A DNA stretch of 64,000 nucleotides from Mycobacterium sp. 852013-50091_SCH5140682 (GTDB lineage Bacteria > Actinomycetota > Actinomycetes > Mycobacteriales > Mycobacteriaceae): contig NZ_LZTB01000011.1 in NCBI RefSeq assembly GCF_001665685.1, positions 124,001 through 188,000 of the forward strand. The letters run 5' to 3'. The translations under genes were made by a program, and so were the position numbers. A model generated the notes under the pieces. It was not told the origin of the DNA, searched no databases, and was given only the letters and a program-made list of their open reading frames with translations. This document shows positions 45,850-54,397 of this stretch, piece by piece; the first letter of the stretch is position 1, and the number at the start of each line of letters is the position of its first letter.

Positions 45850-45896
45850 TTTGTGCACCGCTCGTAACGGCCAGCGTTACCGGAGGTGCACAAATC
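45848..45896. repeat. 49-nt inverted repeat between convergent tetR and proB
   Basis: Outer 12-bp perfect arms GATTTGTGCACC and GGTGCACAAATC, with an inner stem GTAACG-GCCAG-CGTTAC. It begins inside the tetR stop codon and ends just before the proB stop. It could be a bidirectional terminator, though no T-run follows, or a dispersed palindromic repeat. Confidence 0.6.
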
Positions 45897-45897
45897 G

Positions 45898-47010
45898 CTA
45901 GAGCGCGACCAGATCGTCGGCGTGTACCGCTGGCCGGCGCATCTCGACCGGCAGATCCCGGGTGGATCGGCCCATCATGGTCGCCAGCTCCGATGCCTCG
46001 TAGGCGACGACACCGCGGGCGACCGTCGGCCCGTCGGGCGCACGTAGATCGACCACGTCACCACCGTGGAACCGGCCGGACACCTGGGTGATCCCGGCGG
46101 GCAGCAGCGACCGGCGCTGTTGGATGACGGCCCGCACCGCGCCGTCGTCGAGGGTGAGCGCCCCCGCGGACTCGGCGGCATAGCGAACCCAGAAACGCCG
46201 CGCCGACATCCGTTCGGAGCGCGGAGCGAACACGGTGCCCACCGATGCATCACGCAGTGCCGCAGCGGCATCGGCCGCCGCGGCCAACAGCACAGGCACG
46301 CCTGCATCTGCGGCCAACAAGGCCGACGACAGCTTCGAGGCCATCCCGCCGGTTCCGAGGTGACTCCCCCGGCCTGCGACGACGCCGTCCAGATCGCCCT
46401 CCGCGGAGACCTCAGGGATGAAGCGCGCGTTACCTTTTCGCGGATCCGAGTCGTAGAGCCCGTCGATGTCGGACAACAACACCAGCGCGTCGGCGCCGAC
46501 CAGTTGCGCCACCAGCGCCGAGAGCCGGTCGTTATCGCCGAACCGGATCTCGTTGGTCGCCACAGTGTCGTTCTCGTTGACGATCGCCACCGCGTGCAGC
46601 GCCCGCAACCGGTCCAGGGTGCGCTGGGCGTTGTTGTGCTGCACCCGCATCGAGATGTCGTGGGCGGTCAGCAACACCTGACCGACAGTCCGGTTGTAGG
46701 CCGCGAACGCCGTGTTCCACGCGTTGATCAACGCCACCTGACCGACGCTGGCGGCGGCCTGTTTGGTGGCGAGATCCGTGGGACGCTTGCTCAACCGCAG
46801 AGGCTCGATGCCTGCGGCAATAGCGCCTGAGGACACGATCACCACGTCCGAGCCGGCCTTCATCCGGCCCTCGATGGCCTCGACGAGGTACGCCAGGCGG
46901 GCCGCGTCGAACACCCCGGTGGGCGTGGTGAGCGCGGTGGTTCCGATCTTGACGACGACGCTGCGCGCGGTGCGGATCGCCTCCCGGTGAGCGGAGGGTG
47001 CCCCCGTCAC
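45898..47010 (-). CDS. proB: Glutamate 5-kinase
   Basis: 370 aa. The amino acid kinase domain ([88 protein letters not shown]) is followed by a C-terminal PUA domain. It phosphorylates glutamate to start proline synthesis and is usually inhibited by proline. GTG 47010 overlaps the obgE stop by four bases (GTGA), so it is the distal gene of rplU-rpmA-obgE-proB. Confidence 0.96.
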   Translation of the reverse strand: MTGAPSAHREAIRTARSVVVKIGTTALTTPTGVFDAARLAYLVEAIEGRMKAGSDVVIVSSGAIAAGIEPLRLSKRPTDLATKQAAASVGQVALINAWNTAFAAYNRTVGQVLLTAHDISMRVQHNNAQRTLDRLRALHAVAIVNENDTVATNEIRFGDNDRLSALVAQLVGADALVLLSDIDGLYDSDPRKGNARFIPEVSAEGDLDGVVAGRGSHLGTGGMASKLSSALLAADAGVPVLLAAAADAAAALRDASVGTVFAPRSERMSARRFWVRYAAESAGALTLDDGAVRAVIQQRRSLLPAGITQVSGRFHGGDVVDLRAPDGPTVARGVVAYEASELATMMGRSTRDLPVEMRRPAVHADDLVAL

Positions 47011-48455
47011 TCGTCGTCGCTTCCGGGCTTGCGTCGCTCACGACGCGCAGCCTTGCGCTCAGCAGCTCCGACGCGCTCGGTCTGCTCCAACCGGATGTCG
47101 GTGCCTCGACCGGTCAGCGGCATATCGATACCTGCCGGGGTCTGCGGCTCCCAGTCGAAGGTCATGTCACCGATGGTCACCGCACAACCCGGCCGCGCGC
47201 CGAGCTTGAACAGTTCGTCCTCGACACCGAGCCGGGCCAGCCGGTCACCGAGGTAGCCGACGGCCTCGTCGTTGGTGAAATCGGTCTGCGCAATCCAGCG
47301 TTCGGGGCGCACACCGCGAACGATGAAGCCACCCTGCCCGTCGGAGGTCACGGTGAACCCGCTCTCATCGATGGCGATGGGCCGGATCACCGGGCGTCGC
47401 GGTGCGATCTCGGGCTGCGCGTCGCGGTAGGCCTTCACCATGTCCCACAACGCAAAGGTCAAGGGGCGCAAGCCCGCACGGCTCACGGTCGACACCTCGA
47501 ACACAGGCCAGCCGAACCGGCGGGCCACCTCGTCGCGCACGAAGTCGGCGAGCTCGTGCGCGTCGGGAACGTCGATCTTGTTGAGCACCACCGCCCGTGG
47601 CCGCGAGGCCAGGTCCCCCAGAGTCGAATCGCCTTGCAGCGTCGGGGTATACGCGGCCAGCTCGGCCTCGAGCGCCTCGATGTCGGAGATCGGGTCGCGG
47701 CCGGGTTCCATTGTGGCGCAGTCCACGACGTGCACGAGCACCGCGCAGCGTTCGATGTGCCGCAGGAATTCGAGGCCCAGCCCGCGTCCTTCGGACGCGC
47801 CGGGGATGAGACCGGGCACATCGGCCACCGTGAAGGTGTGGTCGCCGGCTGACACCACGCCGAGATTGGGCACCAACGTCGTGAACGGATAGTCGGCGAT
47901 CTTCGGCTTGGCGGCCGAGATCGCTGACACCAGTGAGGATTTGCCTGCCGACGGGAAACCGATCAGACCGACATCGGCAACGGTCTTGAGTTCGAGGGTG
48001 AGATCGCGGGCCTGGCCCTTCTCCCCGAGGAGTGCGAAGCCGGGGGCCTTGCGGGCCCGGGACGCCAATGCGGCGTTGCCCAGGCCGCCCCGCCCGCCCG
48101 CGGCGGCTTCGAAACGACTACCCGCACCGACGAGGTCGGCGAGCATCCGGCCGTCTTCGTCGAGAACAACGGTGCCGTCGGGTACGCGGACTTCGAGATC
48201 GGCGCCCGCTGCGCCATCACGGTTGCTGCCTGCGCCCTGCTTACCGGAGGGTGCCGCGACATGCGGATGAAAGTGGAAGTCCAGCAGGGTGTGCACCTGC
48301 GGGTCCACAACGAGGATGACGCTGCCGCCACGACCACCGTTGCCGCCGTCAGGGCCACCGAGGGGTTTGAATTTCTCGCGGTGCACCGAAGCACACCCAT
48401 TGCCGCCGTTACCGGCCCGCGCGTGGATGACGACGCGGTCGACAAACCGGGACAT
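47007..48455 (-). CDS. obgE: Obg-family GTPase
   Basis: 482 aa with three parts: the Gly-rich Obg fold ([40 protein letters not shown]), the G domain ([11 protein letters not shown]-loop, DVPGLI G3, NKIDVPD G4) and a C-terminal OCT domain ([23 protein letters not shown]) with a basic tail. It is an essential ribosome-assembly and stress GTPase. ATG 48455 with AGAGGA upstream; a 17-bp stem lies immediately before that site. Confidence 0.96.
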   Translation of the reverse strand: MSRFVDRVVIHARAGNGGNGCASVHREKFKPLGGPDGGNGGRGGSVILVVDPQVHTLLDFHFHPHVAAPSGKQGAGSNRDGAAGADLEVRVPDGTVVLDEDGRMLADLVGAGSRFEAAAGGRGGLGNAALASRARKAPGFALLGEKGQARDLTLELKTVADVGLIGFPSAGKSSLVSAISAAKPKIADYPFTTLVPNLGVVSAGDHTFTVADVPGLIPGASEGRGLGLEFLRHIERCAVLVHVVDCATMEPGRDPISDIEALEAELAAYTPTLQGDSTLGDLASRPRAVVLNKIDVPDAHELADFVRDEVARRFGWPVFEVSTVSRAGLRPLTFALWDMVKAYRDAQPEIAPRRPVIRPIAIDESGFTVTSDGQGGFIVRGVRPERWIAQTDFTNDEAVGYLGDRLARLGVEDELFKLGARPGCAVTIGDMTFDWEPQTPAGIDMPLTGRGTDIRLEQTERVGAAERKAARRERRKPGSDDE

Positions 48456-48465
48456 CGGACATCCT

Positions 48466-48532
48466 CTCCGTCGAATGTGAAGCTATCGCGATATCTCAGT
48501 CGAGAACTCGCAGCTGCTTCACATTCGCGGAG
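48466..48532 (-). other. Long inverted repeat between rpmA and obgE
   Basis: Arms 48466-48483 and 48516-48532 pair over 17 bp with one bulged T (core CGAATGTGAAGC/GCTTCACATTCG). The 32-nt loop holds TATCGCGATA and CGAG-AA-CTCG. In the leftward transcript the stem ends at the obgE ribosome site, so it could tune obgE translation, set an RNA end, or be a processing site. Confidence 0.6.
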
Positions 48533-48545
48533 AATCCTCGATGTC

Positions 48546-48812
48546 TCAGGCCTCCGGGCGCGCCACGGGAACGATGTTCACGTTCTTGCGGCCACGCTTG
48601 GAGCCGAACTCCACGGCACCGGGGGCCAGCGCGAACAGCGTGTCGTCGCCACCACGGCCGACGTTCACGCCCGGGTGGAAGTGGGTGCCACGCTGACGGA
48701 CGATGATCTCGCCCGCCTTGACGACCTGGCCGCCGAAGCGCTTGACGCCGAGCCGCTGTGCTGCGGATTCCCGGCCGTTACGAGAGCTGGAAGCGCCCTT
48801 TTTGTGTGCCAT
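48546..48812 (-). CDS. rpmA: 50S ribosomal protein L27
   Basis: 88 aa. [28 protein letters not shown] start and [26 protein letters not shown] are canonical. The N-terminal tail begins directly AHKKGAS, without the cleaved extension found in Firmicutes. L27 lies at the peptidyl transferase centre. RBS GAGGGA upstream; 47 bases after rplU. Confidence 0.97.
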   Translation of the reverse strand: MAHKKGASSSRNGRESAAQRLGVKRFGGQVVKAGEIIVRQRGTHFHPGVNVGRGGDDTLFALAPGAVEFGSKRGRKNVNIVPVARPEA

Positions 48813-48859
48813 TTAAATGTCCCTCGCCCTGTGCTGTCTGTTCTTCGCCTGACGGCTCA

Positions 48860-49171
48860 TCACTTGATGCCGGTGACCTTGAGCACAGTCAGCTGCTGAC
48901 GGTGCCCCTGGCGCTTGTGGTAGCCGGTCTTGTTCTTGAACTTGTGGATACGGATCTTGGGGCCCTTGGTGTGCTCCAGAACCTCGCCGGTCACGGCGAC
49001 CTTGGCCAGGTCGTCGGCCTTGCTCGTGACCTTGGCACCGTCGACCACCAGCGCGACCGGCAGCGACACAGACGCGCCAGGCTCGGCGTCGAGCTTCTCA
49101 ACCTTCACCACGTCACCGGCTGCAACCTTGTACTGCTTGCCGCCGGTCTTGACGATTGCGTATGTCGCCAT
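48860..49171 (-). CDS. rplU: 50S ribosomal protein L21
   Basis: 103 aa: [27 protein letters not shown] start and [21 protein letters not shown] end, canonical L21. It is the first gene of rplU-rpmA-obgE-proB. RBS GAGGA. A promoter at 49287-49316 and a leader of about 109 bases with a hairpin are predicted upstream. Confidence 0.97.
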   Translation of the reverse strand: MATYAIVKTGGKQYKVAAGDVVKVEKLDAEPGASVSLPVALVVDGAKVTSKADDLAKVAVTGEVLEHTKGPKIRIHKFKNKTGYHKRQGHRQQLTVLKVTGIK

Positions 49172-49228
49172 CGTGTCCTCTGCTGTGCGGGCGCGCGCTA
49201 CCGGACGGTGCGTGCGCGGGTCTTGGGT

Positions 49229-49245
49229 GGCGGGGGTACCCCGCC
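49229..49245 (-). other. Hairpin in rplU leader
   Basis: GGCGGGG and CCCCGCC arms with a three-base loop, about 35 bases downstream of the predicted transcription start. May be a leader structure; could also be incidental GC-rich sequence. Confidence 0.4.
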
Positions 49246-49286
49246 GTCACCGGCCTGCGACTGCAGACACTGGCGACAACTGGTCA

Positions 49287-49316
49287 AGGGTACGTGACCA
49301 GCGGGTAGAGGGTCAA
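49287..49316 (-). promoter_or_regulatory. Candidate rplU operon promoter
   Basis: Minus-strand TTGACC (49316-49311) and TACCCT (49292-49287), 18 bases apart: a strong housekeeping sigma match for mycobacteria. It lies between the rne stop and rplU; a start near 49280 gives a leader of about 109 bases. Confidence 0.6.
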
Positions 49317-49334
49317 ACCGCCCGGACACCCCTG

Positions 49335-52300
49335 CTACTCATGGGTGGGCGGACCCGCAGGTCGGGCCGCTGCCCGGCGACGCGGCCGCCGAGCGACGGT
49401 GATCACCTGCGGAAGTTCGACCTCGTGGTCGTCCTCGTCGTCGGAGTCGTCATCGGAGTCGTCATCGATGACCTCGATGTCATCGTCGATGTCGACTTCC
49501 TCGTCATCGGAGTCCAGGTCGATCTCGTCCTCGTCCGACTCTTCCTCTTCGTCGGAGTCGTCCTCGTCGGAGTCCTCATCCTCGTCGGAGTCAGCGTCGT
49601 CGTCCTCATCAGAGTCAACGTCGTCTTCGTCGTCCGAGTCCTCGTCATCCGTGTCCTCGTCATCGAGGTCTTCCTCGGCGGTCTCCCGAGCCACCTGCTC
49701 AGCGGTGTCGTCGCCGTGGGCAGTCTCGACAACGCCGTCCTCGGTGCTCTCGAGCTCGTCGAGTTCCTTGGCGTGCTCATCGTGCTCATCGTGCTCGTCG
49801 TCATGATGGCGACCGTTGGCCGCGGCCATGGCCTTGAACATCGGGTGCTCGCCGGCCGGATGGTCGGGCACCTTGACGACCGGCACGTCTTCGGGCTTGC
49901 CGGTCTTCTTGCCACGCTTACTGCGCCGTCCACCGCCGGCGGCGGGCTCGGACTTGCGCCCGCTGCCGCCTGCCGACACGGAGTCGACCGGGTCGCCGTG
50001 CAACACGATCCCGCGGCCACCGCAGTGCGTGCACGACGTGGAGAACGCCTCGATCAGCCCGGTGCCCAACCGCTTTCGCGTCAACTGCACCAGGCCCAGC
50101 GAGGTCACCTCGGAGACCTGATGGCGTGTGCGGTCACGGGCCAGCGCCTCGGTCAGCCGCCGGAGTACCAGGTCGCGGTTGGACTCCAGCACCATGTCGA
50201 TGAAGTCGATCACGACGATGCCGCCGATATCGCGCAGCCGCAGCTGCCGGACGATCTCCTCAGCGGCTTCCAGGTTGTTGCGGGTGACGGTCTGTTCGAG
50301 GTTGCCGCCCGAGCCGGTGAACTTGCCCGTGTTGACGTCGACGACGGTCATCGCCTCGGTGCGGTCGATGACCAGGGTGCCACCCGAGGGCAGCCACACC
50401 TTGCGGTCCATGGCCTTGGCCAACTGCTCGTCGATGCGGTGCACGGCGAACACGTCCGGGCCGGACCCGCCGTCCACGCCGCCGGCCTCGTACTTGGTCA
50501 ACCGGCCCATCAGATCGGGGGCCACGGTGTTGACGTAGGAGTTGATGGTGTTCCAGGCGTCGTCGCCGGACACGATCAAACCGGAGAAGTCTTCGTTGAA
50601 CAGGTCGCGGATGACCTTCACGAGCACATCGGGTTCCTCGTAGAGGGCGACGGCGGCGCCGGCCTTCTTCCCGGTGATCTCTGCGGCCTTGGCCTCGATC
50701 CCTGCCCAGCGCTCCTGGAGCCGGTTCACGTCAGAGCGGATGTCGTCTTCGCTGACGCCTTCGGAGGCGGTGCGGATGATCACGCCGGCATCGGCGGGGA
50801 CCACCTCACGCAGGATCTCCTTGAGGCGCTGCCGCTCGGTGTCGGGCAGCTTACGGCTGATGCCGGTCGAAGACGCCCCAGGGACGTAGACCAGATAGCG
50901 CCCGGCCAGCGACACCTGCGTGGTGAGCCGTGCTCCCTTGTGCCCGACCGGGTCTTTGCTGACCTGGACGACGACGTAGTCGCCGGGCTTGAGGGCCTGC
51001 TCGATCTTGCGCTGCGCGCCGCCGAGGCCGGCGGCCTCCCAGTTGACCTCGCCCGCGTAGAGCACGCCGTTGCGGCCGCGACCGATGTCGACGAACGCAG
51101 CCTCCATCGAGGGCAGCACGTTCTGCACGATGCCGAGGTAGATGTTGCCGACCAACGATGCCGAGGCGGCAGAGGTCACAAAGTGCTCGACCACCACGCC
51201 GTCTTCGAGCACCGCGATCTGGGTGTAGCGGGCACCTTCGTGCGGCGGCTCGGTGCGGACCTTGTCGCGAACGATCATGGTGCGCTCGACGGCCTCACGG
51301 CGCGCCAGGAATTCGGCTTCACTCAGGATCGGCGGACGGCGCCGGCCGGCGTCGCGGCCGTCACGTCGGCGCTGGCGCTTGGCCTCCAGCCGGGTCGACC
51401 CGGAAATGCCCTGGATCTCGGATTCGTCTCCTGCGGACTTGTCCGACCGCTCGGCACGCGGAGCCCGCTCATGCACGACGGTGTTGGGCGGGTCGTCGGG
51501 CGACGCGCTGTCCTCGGAATCACCCGAGCCGGTCTTGCGGCGCCGGCGGCGACGACGCCTGCGGGTGCCTGCGTCGGTGCCGGTGCTGTCCTCGTCGCCG
51601 CCTTCGTCGGAGTCATCGGACTCGTCGTCGGAGTCATCGGACTCGGCCTGATCGTCGCCGGGCTCGGCCTCGCCTTCCGACTCCGGGCCGTTGTCGTCGC
51701 TCTGTTCACCACGGCCGCGACCCCGGCCCCGGCGACCGCGGCGACGTCGGCGTGCGGCGGGCCGGTCAGCCTGGTCGTCGTCGGAATCGCCATCGGAATC
51801 ACTGTCGGCGGACGCATCGAAGTCGTCGTCCTCGTCGTCGGTGTCGACGGGTTCGAAAACGATCGGCTGCGGGGCGACGAACAGCGGCAGGTAGTCCGCG
51901 CGTTCGGTGTGCGGCTCACGCGCCGGGGGGATGTTCGCGGTCTCCAGGATCAGCCGGGACTCGGGTTCGTCACCCACCACGACAGCCTCGACACGGATGG
52001 CTTCCGGTTCCGGCTCAGGTTCCGCTGCCGCGGGCTCCGGCTCGGATGCCGACTGCTCGGGCTCCGGCTCGGATGCCACGGGCGGGGACTCGGCGGGCGG
52101 TTCCGATTCCGCCGCCGGTTCCGATTCCGGCGCGACGGGCGCAGGGGATGTCTCGGGCACCGTGAAGGACTCGGTCACCGCCACCGGTTCGACGGACTCG
52201 ACCACAACGGCCTCGACCACAACGGCCTCGACCACGCTAGGTTGGACCTCGGACTCAGCCGGGGCCAAGACCGCGCGGACCCGCTCGGCGTCAGCTTTGT

Positions 52301-52475
52301 TGACGGTCGAGTGCGCACTGCGGTGGCGTCCGTCGAACTCGGCGAGCGCGTCGAGCACCCGCCGGCTGGTGGTACCGAGCACTCGGGCGAGCGAATGGAC
52401 CCTCAGGCGTTCTGGGAGTCCGTCCTGCTGCGGAGTCTGGGTGGATTGGTCTTCGGTATGGGCATCTTCGGCCAC
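49335..52475 (-). CDS. rne: Ribonuclease E/G
   Basis: 1046 aa from GTG 52475 with GAGGAG upstream. An N-terminal disordered, acidic and Arg-rich region (about 80-385) precedes the catalytic core: S1 domain near GRGRNGVLYAGEV (about 460-480), catalytic DVNTGKFTG near 710, GIVVIDFIDM, and the zinc-link CTHCGGRG near 815. The C-terminal tail (about 900-1030) is dominated by Asp, Glu and Ser runs. It is the main mRNA-decay and rRNA-processing endonuclease; the tails scaffold partners. Position and length match mycobacterial RNase E (Rv2444c). Confidence 0.95.
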   Translation of the reverse strand: MAEDAHTEDQSTQTPQQDGLPERLRVHSLARVLGTTSRRVLDALAEFDGRHRSAHSTVNKADAERVRAVLAPAESEVQPSVVEAVVVEAVVVESVEPVAVTESFTVPETSPAPVAPESEPAAESEPPAESPPVASEPEPEQSASEPEPAAAEPEPEPEAIRVEAVVVGDEPESRLILETANIPPAREPHTERADYLPLFVAPQPIVFEPVDTDDEDDDFDASADSDSDGDSDDDQADRPAARRRRRGRRGRGRGRGEQSDDNGPESEGEAEPGDDQAESDDSDDESDDSDEGGDEDSTGTDAGTRRRRRRRRRKTGSGDSEDSASPDDPPNTVVHERAPRAERSDKSAGDESEIQGISGSTRLEAKRQRRRDGRDAGRRRPPILSEAEFLARREAVERTMIVRDKVRTEPPHEGARYTQIAVLEDGVVVEHFVTSAASASLVGNIYLGIVQNVLPSMEAAFVDIGRGRNGVLYAGEVNWEAAGLGGAQRKIEQALKPGDYVVVQVSKDPVGHKGARLTTQVSLAGRYLVYVPGASSTGISRKLPDTERQRLKEILREVVPADAGVIIRTASEGVSEDDIRSDVNRLQERWAGIEAKAAEITGKKAGAAVALYEEPDVLVKVIRDLFNEDFSGLIVSGDDAWNTINSYVNTVAPDLMGRLTKYEAGGVDGGSGPDVFAVHRIDEQLAKAMDRKVWLPSGGTLVIDRTEAMTVVDVNTGKFTGSGGNLEQTVTRNNLEAAEEIVRQLRLRDIGGIVVIDFIDMVLESNRDLVLRRLTEALARDRTRHQVSEVTSLGLVQLTRKRLGTGLIEAFSTSCTHCGGRGIVLHGDPVDSVSAGGSGRKSEPAAGGGRRSKRGKKTGKPEDVPVVKVPDHPAGEHPMFKAMAAANGRHHDDEHDEHDEHAKELDELESTEDGVVETAHGDDTAEQVARETAEEDLDDEDTDDEDSDDEDDVDSDEDDDADSDEDEDSDEDDSDEEEESDEDEIDLDSDDEEVDIDDDIEVIDDDSDDDSDDEDDHEVELPQVITVARRPRRRAAARPAGPPTHE

Positions 52476-52653
52476 GTATTCTCCTCAAGCCCCCGGGCGC
52501 GTCTTGGCGACGCGGCCACGCGAGGGCTTCCGCTATGGGCCCGGGATACTTCACCCGGACATGTTGTGGTCTCGCTCCGGGCGGCTCAATGGTGAACGCA
52601 CCCGGTGCCTGGCTGAATGATGGCTGGACGGTCGGCGCCGCACCGGCTGGCGG

Positions 52654-52719
52654 TGGTCGCGCTCGTCGAAGTCTTCATCCGGGCGTCCAGCCTCGGTTGA
52701 GGCTGGCTACCCGCGACCA
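52654..52719 (-). other. Nested hairpin in the rne leader region
   Basis: The 290-nt gap between rne and ndk (52476-52764) holds no gene. A perfect hairpin CCAGCCTC-GGTT-GAGGCTGG at 52687-52706 is nested between complementary TGGTCGCG (52654-52661) and CGCGACCA (52712-52719). Mycobacterial rne has a long 5' UTR, so this may be leader structure for autoregulation; the exact start is not resolved. Confidence 0.5.
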
Positions 52720-52764
52720 GTATCCCACATCACTGCGGCTGTACCGACCAGACCGCGTGAGGAG

Positions 52765-53187
52765 TTACTCCCCGGCAGATTCTCCGGGGAACCAAAGGGC
52801 GATCTCACGGGCCGCCGACTCCAGCGAATCCGAGCCGTGCACCAGGTTGTCCTGGGTCACCAGGGCCAGGTCGCCACGGATCGTGCCCGGCACGGCCTTC
52901 TCCACCGGATCGGTGCCACCGGCCAATTGCCGGAACGCAGCCACCGCGCGGGGGCCCTCGACGATCGCAGCGACCACGGGGCCGGACGTGATGAATTCGA
53001 GCAGCGAACCGAAGAACGGCTTCTCCGCATGCTCGGCGTAGTGCTGCCGCGCCAGCTCATCGCTGACGTTCTTCAACTCCAGGGCCGCCAGGGTCAGGCC
53101 CTTGCGTTCGATCCGGCCGATGATCTCCCCGACCAGGTGGCGCTCTACGCCGTCGGGCTTGATCAACACGAGGGTCCGCTCAGTCAC
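52765..53187 (-). CDS. ndk: Nucleoside diphosphate kinase
   Basis: 140 aa, GTG start. [60 protein letters not shown] and the active-site [18 protein letters not shown] with the phosphorylated His. It equilibrates NTP pools. Rv2445c equivalent, upstream of rne on the same strand. The ribosome site is weak. Confidence 0.97.
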   Translation of the reverse strand: MTERTLVLIKPDGVERHLVGEIIGRIERKGLTLAALELKNVSDELARQHYAEHAEKPFFGSLLEFITSGPVVAAIVEGPRAVAAFRQLAGGTDPVEKAVPGTIRGDLALVTQDNLVHGSDSLESAAREIALWFPGESAGE

Positions 53188-53211
53188 GGCGCACAGCGTA
53201 CCGGCCGCCGT

Positions 53212-53955
53212 TCAGGCGATCGTCGCCACTCCCGTATCCAGGCTGTAGTACGCGGTGACGACCTTGACCGCACCGGAATTCATCCGGTCACGGATCACCG
53301 ATGTCGCCACGATCGCGTCCTTCGAGAGCTCGGCATTGGCCCGCACAGTGTTGTCCAGAAGGTCGCCCTGACGCTGCTCGGCGACGGTGATGGCCGGGGT
53401 GATCGCCGAGACCAACGCGTGCATATCTTCTTCCGGCGCTTTGTGGTCCTGGACCGTCTTGAGCGTCGCCGACACCGCACCGCAGCTCTGGTGGCCCATG
53501 ACGACCACCAGAGGGGCGCCCAGATGCGCGACGCCGTACTCGATGCTGTCCAGCAACGCGGCGTCGACGATGTTGCCTGCGACGCGCGCGACGAAAAGGT
53601 CGCCGAGACCCTGATCGAAGATCACCTCCGGCGGCAGCCGGGAGTCCGAGCAGCTGAGGACCACCGCGAACGGCTGCTGGGACTTCGACAGAGAGAGCCG
53701 ACTGGCCGGATCCCGGTTCGGGTTACGCATCTGGGCGTCGACGAACCTGCGGTTGCCGTCACGCAATTGCTGCAGCGCCACGTCGGGGTTGGAGATCACC
53801 GGCCGCGGGGACTCGGTGACGAACACCTCCCCCGGCGGAACGGTCACAGTGTCGGCGCCGCCTTCGGATGCGGGCTTGCCGCAGCCTGCCAGCGCTGTTG
53901 CCGCACCGACGCCGACGAGCCCGAGCCAGCGGCGTCGTGAAAATGTGAGGTCCAT
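53212..53955 (-). CDS. Tat-exported lipoprotein beta-carbonic anhydrase
   Basis: 247 aa from ATG 53955; 12 further in-frame residues are possible. The N-terminus SRRRWLGLVGVGAATALAGC shows a twin-arginine motif and a lipobox ending at Cys25. The beta-CA core has SCSDSR (Cys102, Asp104, Arg106) and MGHQSCGA (His155, Cys158) as zinc site. It would interconvert CO2 and bicarbonate outside the membrane, attached as a lipoprotein. An exported beta-CA is unusual; most are cytoplasmic. It is inserted between ndk and the Rv2446c-like gene. Confidence 0.88.
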   Translation of the reverse strand: MDLTFSRRRWLGLVGVGAATALAGCGKPASEGGADTVTVPPGEVFVTESPRPVISNPDVALQQLRDGNRRFVDAQMRNPNRDPASRLSLSKSQQPFAVVLSCSDSRLPPEVIFDQGLGDLFVARVAGNIVDAALLDSIEYGVAHLGAPLVVVMGHQSCGAVSATLKTVQDHKAPEEDMHALVSAITPAITVAEQRQGDLLDNTVRANAELSKDAIVATSVIRDRMNSGAVKVVTAYYSLDTGVATIA

Positions 53956-54016
53956 CGCACCACTCCCGTCGCCGACGTCAATAACTGACAATCATCGGCG
54001 CCCGGTGGCGGTGTCG

Positions 54017-54397
54017 TCAGCTTTCCGTCGAATCCTGCTGGCCGGGCAGCAGGCCGCGGTCCTGGCGTCGTTTCACCTCGCCACGTAGGTACAGGATCAA
54101 CAGCCAGACCAACAGGAACACCAGGCCGATGAAGCCGATCCCGGCGTGGATCACCACCCCGGCGATCACCACGAACTGCAGTGCCAGATTGACCCAGAGC
54201 GCCCATGGCCTGCCCTGCATGCCTGCCATCAGGATGAGGACCACCGCCAAGCCGACCAGGTAGCCCCCGGACCACACGGTCAGCCCGGCGCCTGTTGCGA
54301 CGACCGGCAGGGCCAGCAGCACGACGATGGCTTCGAGGATCAGGGTTCCGGCCATGACGCCGCGGAAGCTCTTCCACGGATCAGGTGGCGTACTCAC
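54017..54397 (-). CDS. DUF4233 small membrane protein (Rv2446c-type)
   Basis: 126 aa with four hydrophobic stretches: GVMAGTLILEAIVVLLALPVV, LTVWSGGYLVGLAVVLILMAG, LWVNLALQFVVIAGVVIHAGIGFIGLVFLLVWLLILYL. Its start overlaps the folC stop by four bases (GTGA). The DUF4233 family is regularly found beside folC in actinobacteria. Function unknown. Confidence 0.85.
   Translation of the reverse strand: MSTPPDPWKSFRGVMAGTLILEAIVVLLALPVVATGAGLTVWSGGYLVGLAVVLILMAGMQGRPWALWVNLALQFVVIAGVVIHAGIGFIGLVFLLVWLLILYLRGEVKRRQDRGLLPGQQDSTES

Noticed and set aside
48930..52595. 1221-codon open frame on the plus strand, opposite rne and rplU
   Set aside because: It is antisense to two certain genes; its Val/Gly/Leu-rich translation is the complement of the Asp/Glu-rich RNase E codons and has no start signal or domain.
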